A stretch of 64,000 nucleotides of DNA from Fulvimarina sp. (GCA_002700095.1 PACL01000059.1:252552-316551), one strand, 5' to 3'; shown: positions 19,574 to 28,864, counted from the first letter of the stretch. The notes: generated from the letters alone by a model not told the origin. Translations and numbers: made by a program.

Positions 19574-20449
19574 ATGTCTCTCAAAGCGAGACTGTCCCGG
19601 GACGGCGTCGTCGTCGCGCCCGGCATCTACGATCCGCTGACCGCGCTGATTGCGACTGAGGCCGGCTTCGAGGCGATGTATCTGTCGGGTGCCGCCGTCG
19701 CCTATACCCGGCTTGGCCGATCCGACATCGGCCTGTCGACCATGACCGAGATGGTCGAGACGATCCATCTGGTGCGCGACCGCGTCGACACGCCGATGAT
19801 CGTCGATGCCGACAACGGTCATGGCAACGCCCTCAACGTCCAGCGCACCGTGCGCATGTATGAGCGGGCCGGCGCCAACGCCCTGCAGCTGGAAGACCAG
19901 AGCCTGCCCAAGCGCTGCGGCCACCTGTCGGGCAAGAAGCTCGTCACATCCGGCGACATGGTCGGCAAGATCAAGGCGGCCGTCGATGCCCGCGCGAGCG
20001 ATGAAACGCTGATCATTGCCCGCACCGACGCCATCGCCGTCGAAGGCTTCGATGCCGCCGTCGAACGGGCCGAGCGTTACGCCGAGGCCGGTGCCGACAT
20101 TCTCTTCGTCGAGGCGCCGCGCAGCGAGGACGAGCTGTCGCAGGTGACGGCCCGCTTTGCCGCCCGCCTGCCGCTTCTCGCCAACATGGTCGAGGGCGGC
20201 GCGACACCGATGAAGAATGCCGACGATCTCGGCGCACTCGGCTTCAAGATCGTGATCTTTCCCGGCGGGATCGTGCGCGCCGTCGCCAGGGCCGCCGGCG
20301 ACTACTACCGCTCGCTCCACGAGCACCGCAGCAACACACCCTTCAAGGACCGCATGTTCAACTTCGACGAGCTGAACGACGTCATCGGCACGCCCGAGCT
20401 TCTGGCGCTCGGCACCCGCTATGAGGATCCGGACGGAGCCGCCGAATGA
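19574..20449 (+). CDS. Isocitrate lyase/PEP-mutase superfamily lyase
   Basis: 291-residue protein of the ICL/PEP-mutase superfamily. The metal site motif VDADNGHGNALNVQRTV and the catalytic-loop motif LPKRCGHLSGKKL, with its cysteine intact, are present, which points to a C-C lyase (methylisocitrate, dimethylmalate or oxaloacetate type) rather than a phosphonomutase. The ATG at 19574 is used. Its stop overlaps the next gene by 4 nt. It probably cleaves the end product of the pathway to pyruvate, glyoxylate or similar; the exact reaction is unknown. Confidence 0.85.
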   Translation: MSLKARLSRDGVVVAPGIYDPLTALIATEAGFEAMYLSGAAVAYTRLGRSDIGLSTMTEMVETIHLVRDRVDTPMIVDADNGHGNALNVQRTVRMYERAGANALQLEDQSLPKRCGHLSGKKLVTSGDMVGKIKAAVDARASDETLIIARTDAIAVEGFDAAVERAERYAEAGADILFVEAPRSEDELSQVTARFAARLPLLANMVEGGATPMKNADDLGALGFKIVIFPGGIVRAVARAAGDYYRSLHEHRSNTPFKDRMFNFDELNDVIGTPELLALGTRYEDPDGAAE

Positions 20450-22182
20450 CCACGACCATCGATCCCGTCACCCTCGCCGTCCTCAAGGGCCGGCTGGAGC
20501 AGATCGCCGACGAGATGGACGCGACCCTCTGCCGCTCGGCCTTCAACCCGATCATTGCCGAGGCCAAGGATGCCTGCCACGGCCTTTACCATGCAACCAC
20601 CGGCGCGACCCTCGTTCAGGGCACCAGCGGCCTGCCGATCTTCGTCGGCGCCATGAGCTTTGCCGTCCAGGCGGTGATCGAAAAGGTGAACCGCGAGGGC
20701 GGCCTGCAAGCCGGCGATACCTTCATCTTCAACGACCCCTATTCCGGCGGCACCCATCTCAATGATTTCCGGCTGGTGCGCCCAGTCTTCCGCAACGGCG
20801 AACTCTTCGCCTGGCTCGCCTCGGTCGGCCACTGGCTTGACATCGGCGGCAATGTCGCCGGCGGCTATAACCCCAAGGCGACCGAGAGCTTCCAGGAAGG
20901 CATGCGCGTGCCGCCGGTGCGTCTGATGACGGCGGGCGTCCTGAACCAGGACATCGTCGACATCCTCAACGCCAATTCGCGGGTGCCGGATTCCAACTGG
21001 GGCGATCTCAACGGCCAGCTGAACGCCCTCGACCTCGGCGACCGGCGCTTTGCGGCGCTGCTCGACCAGTATGGCGAAACGGTCGTCGCTGCCGCCCTCG
21101 ACGCCTTCTCCGACCGGGCCGAAGCCCTGATGCGCGCGGCGATCGCCTCGCTGCCGGATGGCAGCTACTCCTTCGAGGACGTCCTCGACAATGACGGCAT
21201 CGTCGACGAGATGCTCACCGTCGCCCTCGACGTGACCATTGCGGGCGAAGAGATGACGCTGGACTTCTCGCGGTCCTCGCCGCCGGTGAAGGGCCCGATC
21301 AATATCTCCTACGCGACCTCCGTCGCGGCCTGCTACGTCGCCCTGAAGCACATCTTCACCGATGTGCCGGCCAATGCCGGCTGCCTCAGGCCGATCAAGT
21401 TCGTCATTCCCGACACCACGCTTCTGGCCGCAAAAGCGCCGAAGCCCATGGCCGGCTATACCGAGACCATCCTGCGGTTGATCGGCGTCATGCTGGGCGC
21501 TTTGGCAAAGGCCGACCCGGAGCGCGCGACAGCGGCGCCATTCGGCACGATCAACGCCCTGTCGATCGCCGGCAACCGCGCGGATGCCAGCCGCTTCGTG
21601 ATGTTCTCCTTCTTCGGCGGCGGCCTCGGTGGCAATCCCGAGAGCGACGGCCTGAACCACGCCAACAACCCGATCTCCACGGCGACGATCCCGCCGCTGG
21701 AAATCATGGAAGCCGCCTATCCCGTGATGTTCACGCAATGGGCGCTGAGGCCTGATTCCGCAGGGGCTGGGACACATCGCGGCGGCGTCGGCGCGGTCTA
21801 CGAGATCGAGATGCTGACCGACAGCGATGTCGCGCTGCTCGGCGAGCGCGGCAAGCGCGCGCCCTTTGGGGTCGCGGGCGGCATGGAAGCCGCGCTCAAC
21901 CAGTTCTCCTGGCAGGAGGGCGAGGAGACCTGCTCGCCGCCGATGGTCTCCAAAGTCACCGACGTGAAGGTGACGACAGGCAAGCGCCTGCGCCTCGAAA
22001 CCCCCGGTGGCGGGGGCTGGCGCGATCCGAAGCAGCGCCCGGCCGACCTCGTCTCCCGCGACGTGCGCCTCGGCTATGTCAGCCGCGAGGCGGCCCGCCG
22101 CGATTACGGCGTCGCCCTCACCGATGATCTCGGCGTGGACGAAGCCGCGACCACCAATCTCAGAAACGGAGCCACGGCATGA
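20446..22182 (+). CDS. Hydantoinase B/oxoprolinase family subunit (HyuB)
   Basis: 578-residue HyuB-type protein. The family opening DPVTLAVLKGRLEQIADEMD, the NDPYSGGTHLNDF stretch and the C-terminal GGGGWRDPKQR motif are all visible. HyuB and HyuA form ATP-dependent amidohydrolases that open hydantoins, 5-oxoproline or N-methylhydantoin, and the fold is also shared by acetone carboxylase-type enzymes. It is coupled by ATGA overlaps to the lyase upstream and HyuA downstream. Confidence 0.93.
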   Translation: MTTTIDPVTLAVLKGRLEQIADEMDATLCRSAFNPIIAEAKDACHGLYHATTGATLVQGTSGLPIFVGAMSFAVQAVIEKVNREGGLQAGDTFIFNDPYSGGTHLNDFRLVRPVFRNGELFAWLASVGHWLDIGGNVAGGYNPKATESFQEGMRVPPVRLMTAGVLNQDIVDILNANSRVPDSNWGDLNGQLNALDLGDRRFAALLDQYGETVVAAALDAFSDRAEALMRAAIASLPDGSYSFEDVLDNDGIVDEMLTVALDVTIAGEEMTLDFSRSSPPVKGPINISYATSVAACYVALKHIFTDVPANAGCLRPIKFVIPDTTLLAAKAPKPMAGYTETILRLIGVMLGALAKADPERATAAPFGTINALSIAGNRADASRFVMFSFFGGGLGGNPESDGLNHANNPISTATIPPLEIMEAAYPVMFTQWALRPDSAGAGTHRGGVGAVYEIEMLTDSDVALLGERGKRAPFGVAGGMEAALNQFSWQEGEETCSPPMVSKVTDVKVTTGKRLRLETPGGGGWRDPKQRPADLVSRDVRLGYVSREAARRDYGVALTDDLGVDEAATTNLRNGATA

Positions 22183-24260
22183 GCGCCCTCGGCACAAAAG
22201 CCCGCGGAACGACAGCGCTCGGCCGGATCGTCGGCGTCGATGTCGGCGGCACCTTCACCGATCTCTTCTACTATGACGAAGCGGCTGGCGCCTTCCGCAC
22301 GGCTAAGGTCTCGTCCAATCGAGGCGACGAGGCCGTCGGCTTCATCGAAGGCCTGAAGACCTTCGGCGCGCTCGCCGATCTTTCCTCGGTCGTCCACGGC
22401 ACCACCGTCGGCACCAATGCGCTACTCGAGCGCAAGGGCGCCAAGGTCGGGCTGATCACCACCGCCGGCTTCCGCGACGTCCTCGAAATGCGCCGGCGCG
22501 ACCGTCGCAACACCTGGGGCCTGTGGGGCGATTTCGTCCCTGTCGTCGATCGTGACTTCCGGCTGGAAGTCGGCGAGCGGGTGCTCGCTGACGGCACGGT
22601 CCGCGCCGAAGTCGATCCCGCCGAAGTGGAGGAGGTCGCCAGGGCGCTGCTCGCCAAGGGTGCGGAAGCCCTCGCCATCGTCTTCGTCAACGCCTATGCC
22701 AACCCGGCCAACGAGCTCGCCGCGCTGGAAGCGGCCAAGGCGGTCTGGCCGAACGACAACGTGACGGCCTCCAGCCAGATCCTGCCCGAGATCCGCGAGT
22801 TCGAGCGCACCTCCACGACGGTGCTCAACGCCTATCTCCAGCCGGTCGTCGGCGGCTATCTCGGCAAGCTCGACGCGGCGCTGAAGGCCGACGGCTTTTC
22901 CGGCAAGTTCCACATCGTCCAGTCGAATGGCGGCGTGATGTCGACCGAAACGGCCCGGCGGCTTCCAGTGCGCACCGCGCTCTCCGGCCCGGCGGCCGGC
23001 GTCATCGCGGCGGCGGCAATTTCGGAGGCTGCGGGCTTCCCGAATGTCATCACCGGCGATCTTGGCGGCACCTCCTTCGACGTGTCGCTGGTGGCGGACG
23101 GCAAGACCGCGCTTGCCGCCCAGACCACCATCGATTTCGGCCTCGTGATCCGCACCCCGATGATCGAGATCTCGACCATCGGCGCCGGCGGCGGCTCGAT
23201 CGCCCATGTGGATGCCGGCGGCATGCTGCAGGTCGGCCCGGAAAGCGCCGGCTCGCGGCCGGGCCCGGTCTGCTATGGCGGCGGCAACGACCGTCCGACG
23301 CTGACCGACGCCAATGTCGTTCTCGGCCGGATCAATGCGGCCAGGCCCATCGGCGGCAAGGGCAACCGCCTCGACGTCGAGGCCGCCAAGGCCGCCATCG
23401 CCCGCCACGTCGCCGAGCCGCTCGGTCTCGGGGTGATGGAAGCGGCGGAGGCGATCGTGCGCATCGCCGACGGCAAGATGGCCGGCGCGATCCGCCTCGT
23501 CTCCATCGAGCGCGGTCACGACCCGGCCAATTTCGCCGCCGTGCCCTTCGGCGGCGGCGGGGCGCTGCATGCCGGCGCGCTGATCAAGGATGTCGGGTTG
23601 AAGGCGGCGCTCGTCCCGCGCTTTCCCGGAGTGACCTCGGCGCTCGGCTGCGTCATCGCCGATGTGCGCCACGATCAGGTGCAGACGGTCAATCTGACGC
23701 TCTCGACCCTCAACGCCGATGCCCTCGGCGCCCGCATGATGGCCGAGGCCGCCGAGGCGCGGGCGGTGGTCGACGCCGCCGGGCTTTCGACTGAAAGCGT
23801 CGATGTCCAGTTCGAACTCGACATGCACTATCTCGGCCAGACCCACACCATCGCCGTGCCGCTGCCCGGCGATGCCGCCGAGGGACTAACGCAGGCCGAC
23901 GTGAAACAGGCCTTCGAAGCGGCCTATCAGAAGACCTTCAGCCGGCTTCTCGGCAACATCGATGCCCGCATCGTCAATCTGCGAACTGCCGCCATCGGCC
24001 GCCGTCCGCGCTTCGATCTCGCGACCCTGGCGCCCGAAGAGGGAGCCACCGTCGAGGCCGCAAGTCGCGACAGCCGTCCCGTCTGGTTCGACGGCGGCTG
24101 GCACGACACGGCCGTCTATGATCGCCTGGCGCTTCCCGTCGCCGCGGTGATCTGCGGCCCGGCGATCCTCGAACAGCCCGATGCCACCACCGTCGTCGAT
24201 CCCGACCTCGACGCTCGTGTCGACAGTTTCGGCAACCTCATCCTGGAGCGCAGACCATGA
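22179..24260 (+). CDS. Hydantoinase/oxoprolinase A family subunit (HyuA)
   Basis: 693-residue HyuA-type ATP-binding subunit. The actin-like phosphate loop VGVDVGGTFTDLFYYD is at about residues 14-29, NGGVMSTETARRLPVRTALS and SGPAAGVIAAA follow, and GDLGGTSFDVSLV is the second phosphate motif. Together with HyuB it should hydrolyse a cyclic amide or carboxylate-activated substrate with ATP. The stop overlaps the start of the next gene. Confidence 0.94.
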   Translation: MSALGTKARGTTALGRIVGVDVGGTFTDLFYYDEAAGAFRTAKVSSNRGDEAVGFIEGLKTFGALADLSSVVHGTTVGTNALLERKGAKVGLITTAGFRDVLEMRRRDRRNTWGLWGDFVPVVDRDFRLEVGERVLADGTVRAEVDPAEVEEVARALLAKGAEALAIVFVNAYANPANELAALEAAKAVWPNDNVTASSQILPEIREFERTSTTVLNAYLQPVVGGYLGKLDAALKADGFSGKFHIVQSNGGVMSTETARRLPVRTALSGPAAGVIAAAAISEAAGFPNVITGDLGGTSFDVSLVADGKTALAAQTTIDFGLVIRTPMIEISTIGAGGGSIAHVDAGGMLQVGPESAGSRPGPVCYGGGNDRPTLTDANVVLGRINAARPIGGKGNRLDVEAAKAAIARHVAEPLGLGVMEAAEAIVRIADGKMAGAIRLVSIERGHDPANFAAVPFGGGGALHAGALIKDVGLKAALVPRFPGVTSALGCVIADVRHDQVQTVNLTLSTLNADALGARMMAEAAEARAVVDAAGLSTESVDVQFELDMHYLGQTHTIAVPLPGDAAEGLTQADVKQAFEAAYQKTFSRLLGNIDARIVNLRTAAIGRRPRFDLATLAPEEGATVEAASRDSRPVWFDGGWHDTAVYDRLALPVAAVICGPAILEQPDATTVVDPDLDARVDSFGNLILERRP

Positions 24261-24859
24261 GCGCGATCCCCTCGATCGACAAACGCGCGCTGCTGCTGGT
24301 CGATCTCCAGAACGACTTCATCCATCCAGAAGGCGCCTATGCGCGGGGCGGGGCCAAGAGCGCCGACATCGCCGCACTGCCCGCCCGGCTGAAGCCGCTC
24401 GCCGACGCCTTTCGCGCCAAGGGCGGCCTCGTCGTCGCGACGCTCTTCACCCTTTCGCCCGGCCGCGGCGGCGAGCCGATCGTCTCGCCCCACTTAAAGA
24501 AACTGCGCCCCTTCATCGCCAAGGGCGATTTCCTGCCCGGCGGCTGGGGCCAGCAGCTGGTGGACGACCTCGCCCACGCCGACATCGCAGTGGAGAAAGT
24601 GGCCTTCTCCGCCTTCTACATGTCGCGTCTCGAATGGGTGCTGAGGAAATCCGGCATCGAGCATCTGACCGTCGGCGGCATCGTCACCAATGGCGGCGTC
24701 GCCTCGACCGTGCGCGAAGCCCATGTCCGCGACCTCGGTGTGACGGTGCTGGAGGACGGCTGCGCGGCCTTTTCGGAGAAGACCCATGACGAGGCGATCG
24801 CCGGGCTGCGATCGGTGGCGGAGATTTCGACGATCGAAAAGGTGATGGCCGGGCTTTGA
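24257..24859 (+). CDS. Isochorismatase-fold hydrolase lacking the catalytic cysteine
   Basis: 200-residue isochorismatase-fold protein. Asp (LLVDLQNDF) and Lys (VEKVAFSAFY) of the usual triad are present, but where amidases of this fold have the nucleophile Cys (G-x-x-T-N-x-C-V) this protein has GIVTNGGVASTVREA, a Gly. It therefore cannot work as a standard N-carbamoylsarcosine- or nicotinamidase-type cysteine hydrolase. True isochorismatases also lack the Cys, so a non-amidase hydrolysis is possible. The start overlaps hyuA (ATGA). Confidence 0.85.
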   Translation: MSAIPSIDKRALLLVDLQNDFIHPEGAYARGGAKSADIAALPARLKPLADAFRAKGGLVVATLFTLSPGRGGEPIVSPHLKKLRPFIAKGDFLPGGWGQQLVDDLAHADIAVEKVAFSAFYMSRLEWVLRKSGIEHLTVGGIVTNGGVASTVREAHVRDLGVTVLEDGCAAFSEKTHDEAIAGLRSVAEISTIEKVMAGL

Positions 24860-24880
24860 ACGATCGAGCAGCGCGGCGCT

Positions 24881-25122
24881 CCTCTCTCCCCTTGAGGGAG
24901 AGAAAGTCATTCCAAGGAATTGGGCCGAGCGAAGCGAGGTCCAAACCTTGAGAATGACAAGAGAGGGGGATCCACCGCGTCACCCGCCGCTACCGGTGCC
25001 AAGAGTCGCGGCGTCTGCTGCATTCGCTTGTCCGGACAAGGTGCCACCCCTCTCTGGCGCTTTCTATCACTTGGCTGCGCCGAGCCGATGAAATCGCTTT
25101 CTCTCCCTCAAGGGGAGAGAGG
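24881..25122. repeat. 242-bp element with perfect 26-bp terminal inverted repeats
   Basis: Positions 24881-24906 (CCTCTCTCCCCTTGAGGGAG then AGAAAG) and 25097-25122 are perfect reverse complements, and each arm can itself fold (CTCTCCC/GGGAGAG). Inside the left arm GTCATTCCAAGG pairs with CCTTGAGAATGAC. No convincing ORF lies within. It fills the gap between the isochorismatase-fold gene and the first racemase-fold gene and looks like a small non-autonomous mobile or MITE-like repeat. Confidence 0.7.
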
Positions 25123-25167
25123 GCGCCCGTTCGTCCAGCGCCGAATCCAGACACTTGAGGAGATTCT

Positions 25168-25932
25168 ATGCCCACTCCGAAACGCGTTCTCGTCCTCGTG
25201 CCGTTTCCGATGGATGCCGACAATCTGGCCAAGCGCCGGGCGCAGATGTCGGCGGTGAAGCTCGGGCCGGACATCGCCTTCGACTTCCGCCCCGTCGCCA
25301 TCGCTCCGGTCAACTATGTCAGCCAGCAGGACATGCTCCTCGCCGACATCGGCATGGTGGAGGCCGGGCACCAGGCGGAAGCGGAGGGATACGATGCCGT
25401 GTGCATCGATACCGTCTCGGACAGCGGCATGACGGCGCTGCGGTCTGTTCTGTCCATCCCGGTCATCGGCGCGGGGCGCCATGCGATCCTGATGGCGCTG
25501 ACGCTCGGCGAGCGGTTCTCCTTCGTCTCCATGTGGGACCGCTGGCGGCCGCTCTACGAGAAGACGCTGGCCGAGCTGGGCCTCCAGGCGAAATGCGCCT
25601 CGATGCGCTCGGCCGATCTCGAGCCGAACAACCAGTCGCTGCTGTCGGGCCGCGAGGAGGAGGTGTTCCCGGTGCTGCTGGAGACCGCGAAGCGCTGCGT
25701 CGAGGAGGACCGCGCCGACGTCATCATCCTCGGCTCGACGACGATGCACGAGGCCCATGCCCATCTCGCCGCGAACCTTTCCGTGCCGGTGATCAATCCG
25801 GGGCCGCTGACCTACCGCCTCGCCGATGCGGCGATCCGCCTGAAGCTCAGCCATTCCAAGACCACCTATCCGACGCCGCTCACGCCGCGCCTCGAGCTCT
25901 TCGAGGCGATGGGCGCGGCGGTGCGGAACTGA
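25168..25932 (+). CDS. Asp/Glu/hydantoin racemase-fold protein 1, cysteine-less
   Basis: 254-residue Asp/Glu racemase superfamily protein. The two catalytic cysteines of the family are replaced: the first site reads DAVCIDTVSDSGM (Thr where CF-x-D-P-G has Cys) and the second reads VIILGSTTMHEA (Ser where LGC-x-GM has Cys). Two-base thiol racemisation is therefore unlikely. A paralogue follows after 14 nt with the same substitutions, suggesting a heterodimer or two related steps. The ribosome site GAGGAG lies before the ATG. Confidence 0.85.
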   Translation: MPTPKRVLVLVPFPMDADNLAKRRAQMSAVKLGPDIAFDFRPVAIAPVNYVSQQDMLLADIGMVEAGHQAEAEGYDAVCIDTVSDSGMTALRSVLSIPVIGAGRHAILMALTLGERFSFVSMWDRWRPLYEKTLAELGLQAKCASMRSADLEPNNQSLLSGREEEVFPVLLETAKRCVEEDRADVIILGSTTMHEAHAHLAANLSVPVINPGPLTYRLADAAIRLKLSHSKTTYPTPLTPRLELFEAMGAAVRN

Positions 25933-25946
25933 GGGGAGAACGATCC

Positions 25947-26708
25947 ATGCCGAAGATCCTCGTCATCAATCCCTTTCCCCTCGACGAAGAGGGCGTGAAG
26001 CGCCGCGCCGCCCAGACCGGCCATGTCGAACTCGATCCTGACACCGAGCTCGTCTTCCGGCCGGTGAAGATCGGCCCGACCTCCTTCATGAGCCCGCATG
26101 ACTGGCTGATCATGGATCTCGGCATCTACGAGGCCGGCCTCACTGCCGAGGAGGAGGGCTTCGACGCCGTCGTCATCGACACCATGTCGGATTCGGGCAT
26201 GGCGGCGCTGCGATCGGTGCTGTCGATTCCCGTCGTCGGGCCGGGCAAGGCCTCGATGCTCTATGCGCTGACCCTCGGCGCGAAATTCTCCGTCCTTGCC
26301 CAGTGGAAACCGGCCTTGCCGCGCTATCGCAAAGTGATCCGCGACTACGGCTTCGAGCGGCAATGCGCCTCGGTGCGCTCCTTCGACGTCGAGCCGGACT
26401 TCATCAATCTGACCGAGGGCAAGGAGGACAAGACCTTTCCGATCATGCTCGACGTCGCCATGAAGTGTGTCGAGGAGGACGGGGCGGACGTGATCTGCCT
26501 GGGGTCGACCACCATGCATCAGGCCGCGGCCTATCTCGCCGAGCGTCTGCCGGTGCCGCTGATCAATCCCGGCCCGTTCAGCTACAAGCTCGCCGAAACG
26601 CTGATCGGTCTCGGCCTGACGCATTCCCGCCGGGCCTATCCTGTGCCAACCGAGCGCAAAGATGAACTGGTCCACGCGATCGTCGCGTCGGCGGCCAGGG
26701 CCGGCTGA
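25947..26708 (+). CDS. Asp/Glu/hydantoin racemase-fold protein 2, cysteine-less
   Basis: 253-residue paralogue of the upstream gene. Again the first site is DAVVIDTMSDSGMAALRS (Thr) and the second CLGSTTMHQA (Ser), so neither catalytic Cys is present. Shared segments between the two include SVLSIPV and the C-terminal PVINPGP/PLINPGP. It ends the cluster; the next gene is convergent and has its own terminator at 26801-26834. Function unknown; isomerase, decarboxylase or binding roles are all possible. Confidence 0.85.
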   Translation: MPKILVINPFPLDEEGVKRRAAQTGHVELDPDTELVFRPVKIGPTSFMSPHDWLIMDLGIYEAGLTAEEEGFDAVVIDTMSDSGMAALRSVLSIPVVGPGKASMLYALTLGAKFSVLAQWKPALPRYRKVIRDYGFERQCASVRSFDVEPDFINLTEGKEDKTFPIMLDVAMKCVEEDGADVICLGSTTMHQAAAYLAERLPVPLINPGPFSYKLAETLIGLGLTHSRRAYPVPTERKDELVHAIVASAARAG

Positions 26709-26800
26709 TACAAGCGGACCGGGAGTTTGACACCCGGGCGGCCGGTATCTGGCCCGCGGCGCTCTCGCTGCAGTCTTTTGGCGGCGGCCATCCCCGGACG

Positions 26801-26834
26801 AAAAAAAGGGCGGCACCGCCAGCGGTCCGCCCTT
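26801..26834 (-). terminator. Rho-independent terminator of the repeat-protein gene
   Basis: On the minus strand AAGGGCGGACCGC, a short turn and GCGGTGCCGCCCTT form a hairpin followed by seven or more T residues. It begins 30 nt after the stop of the minus-strand gene ending at 26864, in the expected place. Confidence 0.8.
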
Positions 26835-26863
26835 GTTCTTGCCGCACGGCTTGTGAGCGTTGG

Positions 26864-28864
26864 TCAGCAGCCGGTGGCCGAGAGCATCGCCTTGCTGCCG
26901 TCGGTGCCGTCGACCGTGACCGAGCAGCCATCGCCGAGATCGAGCGACTGGCCGCTCGCCACTTCCTTGCGGCCGGCGCCGACGACATAGAGCGTCGCAC
27001 CCCGGTCGGAGACGGCGGAGAGAAAGACCTTATGATCGCCGAAGGTCTTGGTCTGGCCGGTGCTGATGCCCTCGTCGGAAGCGGCAGCCGCGGCTCCACC
27101 GTCCGCTGCGCCAGGCGTCTGCGCCGCCGCCTGATCGCCCGTCGCCGCCTGGTCATTGGCCGGAGCGGCCGCCTGTGCTGCGGGAGCTTCACCAGCTGCG
27201 GGGGCCGGCTCTTGCGCCGCTGCCGCCGGCTGCGCATCGCTGCCAGCCGCCGCCTGATCCTGCGGCTGCGCGTTCTCGGCGCCCTCGGTGGCCGCGGCAT
27301 CGTTGCCGCCCTCGCAGCCCTCGGCCGAAAGCCGGGCGCTGCCGTTCTCGACGCCGTCCAGCGTCACGCTGCAGCCATTGCCGACGTCGACGCTCTGGCC
27401 GACCTCGACCCGCTGGCGACCGGCACCGCCGACGGCAAAGAGGGTGGCACCGTTCTCCTCGACGCCCGAGACGAAGATGCGGTTCTCGCCGAACACCGCC
27501 GTCTGGCCGGCCGAGAACGCGTCGCCGGAAGTGGACTGGTCCGCCGGGGCGGCCGCCTGCTGGCTGTCGTCAGAAGCCTGCTCGCCGGTCGAACCGGCAG
27601 ATGGCGCAGCGGCCGCCTGCTCGGCCCCGCCGGCCGCCTGCTCGCCGTTCTGCTGGCTTGCAGGGCTCGAAGGCTGGGCCTGTTCGGCTGGCGCTGCTGC
27701 GCCGGACTGCTGGGCCTCGCCCGAACCGCCGCCTTCGCAGCCGCTTGCCGACATCGTGGCGGCGTTGTCCGCGACGCTGTCGAGGGTGATGCTGCAACCG
27801 TTGCCGGCGTCGAGGCTCGAACCGGTCGCCACCTGCTGGCGCTTGCCGCCAACCACCATCAGCATCGCGCCATTCTCGTTGACGCCCGAAACGAAGACCC
27901 TGGTCTCGCCGAAGGTCGCGACGCCGCCGACCGGGGTCGAAGTGCCGCCGCCGGTGTTGCCGGAAGCCGCCGCCTGCTGCGAGCCCTCATCCTGCTGGGC
28001 CGCCTGACCCTCATTGGAGGCCTGGCCGGCAGCCTCGCCGGTGGCTGCCGCCGCCGCCGCGCCCTGGCCGGCGTTCTGTCCTGTGGCGGGGGCCTGCTGG
28101 CCGCCCTGGCTCTGGCTGTCCTGCTGCTGGCCGCCCGCGGTGGCAGCAGCCTGCTGGCCGGCCTCCGGGCTGCCCGAAGCGGCCGCCTGGCCGGAGCCGC
28201 CTTCGCAGCCCTCCGAGGTGAGGAACGCCGCGCCGGAGGCAACGCCGGACAGTGTCACGGAGCAGCCGTCGCCGACGTCGAGCGAGGCGCCCGACTGGAC
28301 TTCCTGGGCCTCGCCGTCGCCGGCAGCGATCATGGCGGAGCCGTCCGACACTTCGGAAACCGCGACCCGGCCTGAGCCGAAGATCGCCGACTGGCCGCCG
28401 ACGAGGATGGCGCCCGTCGGGCCGACCGATTGAACGAGCGAGGCCATGTCGCCGCCCGAGGATCCGCTCTGGCCGCCGGCGGACAGCCCGGAGACGCTCT
28501 CCTGGAGCTTGGTGATCTCGGCCTTGAGGTCCGCGATGCCCTGGCTGGTCGCGTCGGCGTTCTGGTCGGGCTGAGGCGCGACGGCCTCGGCGATCTGGCT
28601 CGTCCGGGTCTCGACGGTCTGGCCGAGCTGATCCAGCTGCGTCTTCATCTCGGCGAGGGCGCCGGAGACGGTCTGGTTGGTCTCGTCGACCTTGGTCGAA
28701 ACGGCCTGGACGTCCGTCTGCGTCGCTTCGATCGGGGCCCGCAACGAGGCGATGTCTTTGTTGACGTTCTCGCTGACGTCGTCGACGTCGGGCCCGAGCA
28801 GCCAGCCGATGAACAGGCCGACCACCAGAGCCACGACGATCGGAATGAATTTCGAGCCGCCCAT
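26864..28864 (-). CDS. Membrane-anchored protein with four Cys-X18-Cys modules
   Basis: 666-residue protein I cannot assign to a family. One N-terminal membrane helix (about residues 6-24, [18 protein letters not shown]) is followed by a coiled-coil stretch (about 30-125). Then come four homologous modules of about 65 residues (155-220, 313-376, 451-517, 601-666) joined by Ala/Gln/Gly-rich linkers. Each module has the pattern FG-x-x-(R/K)-V-x-V-S-x-V and G(D/N)GCS(V/I)T ending in GC; the cysteine pairs are 201/220, 357/376, 498/517 and 647/666, always 19 apart. The last Cys is the C-terminal residue. Periplasmic disulfide-bonded modules on a stalk are likely. Start chosen at the ATG 5 nt after GGAAGA. 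Confidence 0.85.
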   Translation of the reverse strand: MGGSKFIPIVVALVVGLFIGWLLGPDVDDVSENVNKDIASLRAPIEATQTDVQAVSTKVDETNQTVSGALAEMKTQLDQLGQTVETRTSQIAEAVAPQPDQNADATSQGIADLKAEITKLQESVSGLSAGGQSGSSGGDMASLVQSVGPTGAILVGGQSAIFGSGRVAVSEVSDGSAMIAAGDGEAQEVQSGASLDVGDGCSVTLSGVASGAAFLTSEGCEGGSGQAAASGSPEAGQQAAATAGGQQQDSQSQGGQQAPATGQNAGQGAAAAAATGEAAGQASNEGQAAQQDEGSQQAAASGNTGGGTSTPVGGVATFGETRVFVSGVNENGAMLMVVGGKRQQVATGSSLDAGNGCSITLDSVADNAATMSASGCEGGGSGEAQQSGAAAPAEQAQPSSPASQQNGEQAAGGAEQAAAAPSAGSTGEQASDDSQQAAAPADQSTSGDAFSAGQTAVFGENRIFVSGVEENGATLFAVGGAGRQRVEVGQSVDVGNGCSVTLDGVENGSARLSAEGCEGGNDAAATEGAENAQPQDQAAAGSDAQPAAAAQEPAPAAGEAPAAQAAAPANDQAATGDQAAAQTPGAADGGAAAAASDEGISTGQTKTFGDHKVFLSAVSDRGATLYVVGAGRKEVASGQSLDLGDGCSVTVDGTDGSKAMLSATGC

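Noticed and set aside
20419-22197. 592-codon minus-strand frame
   Set aside because: Antisense of hyuB, no recognisable domain, typical shadow composition.
26801-26834. Bidirectional terminator also for the racemase-fold operon
   Set aside because: The A-run gives a U-run only on the minus strand; on the plus strand the hairpin is followed by TTGTTCTT, too weak to claim.
27032-28375. 447-codon plus-strand frame
   Set aside because: Antisense of the four-module protein; the minus-strand frame has a signal anchor, repeated modules and its own terminator, so it is the real gene.
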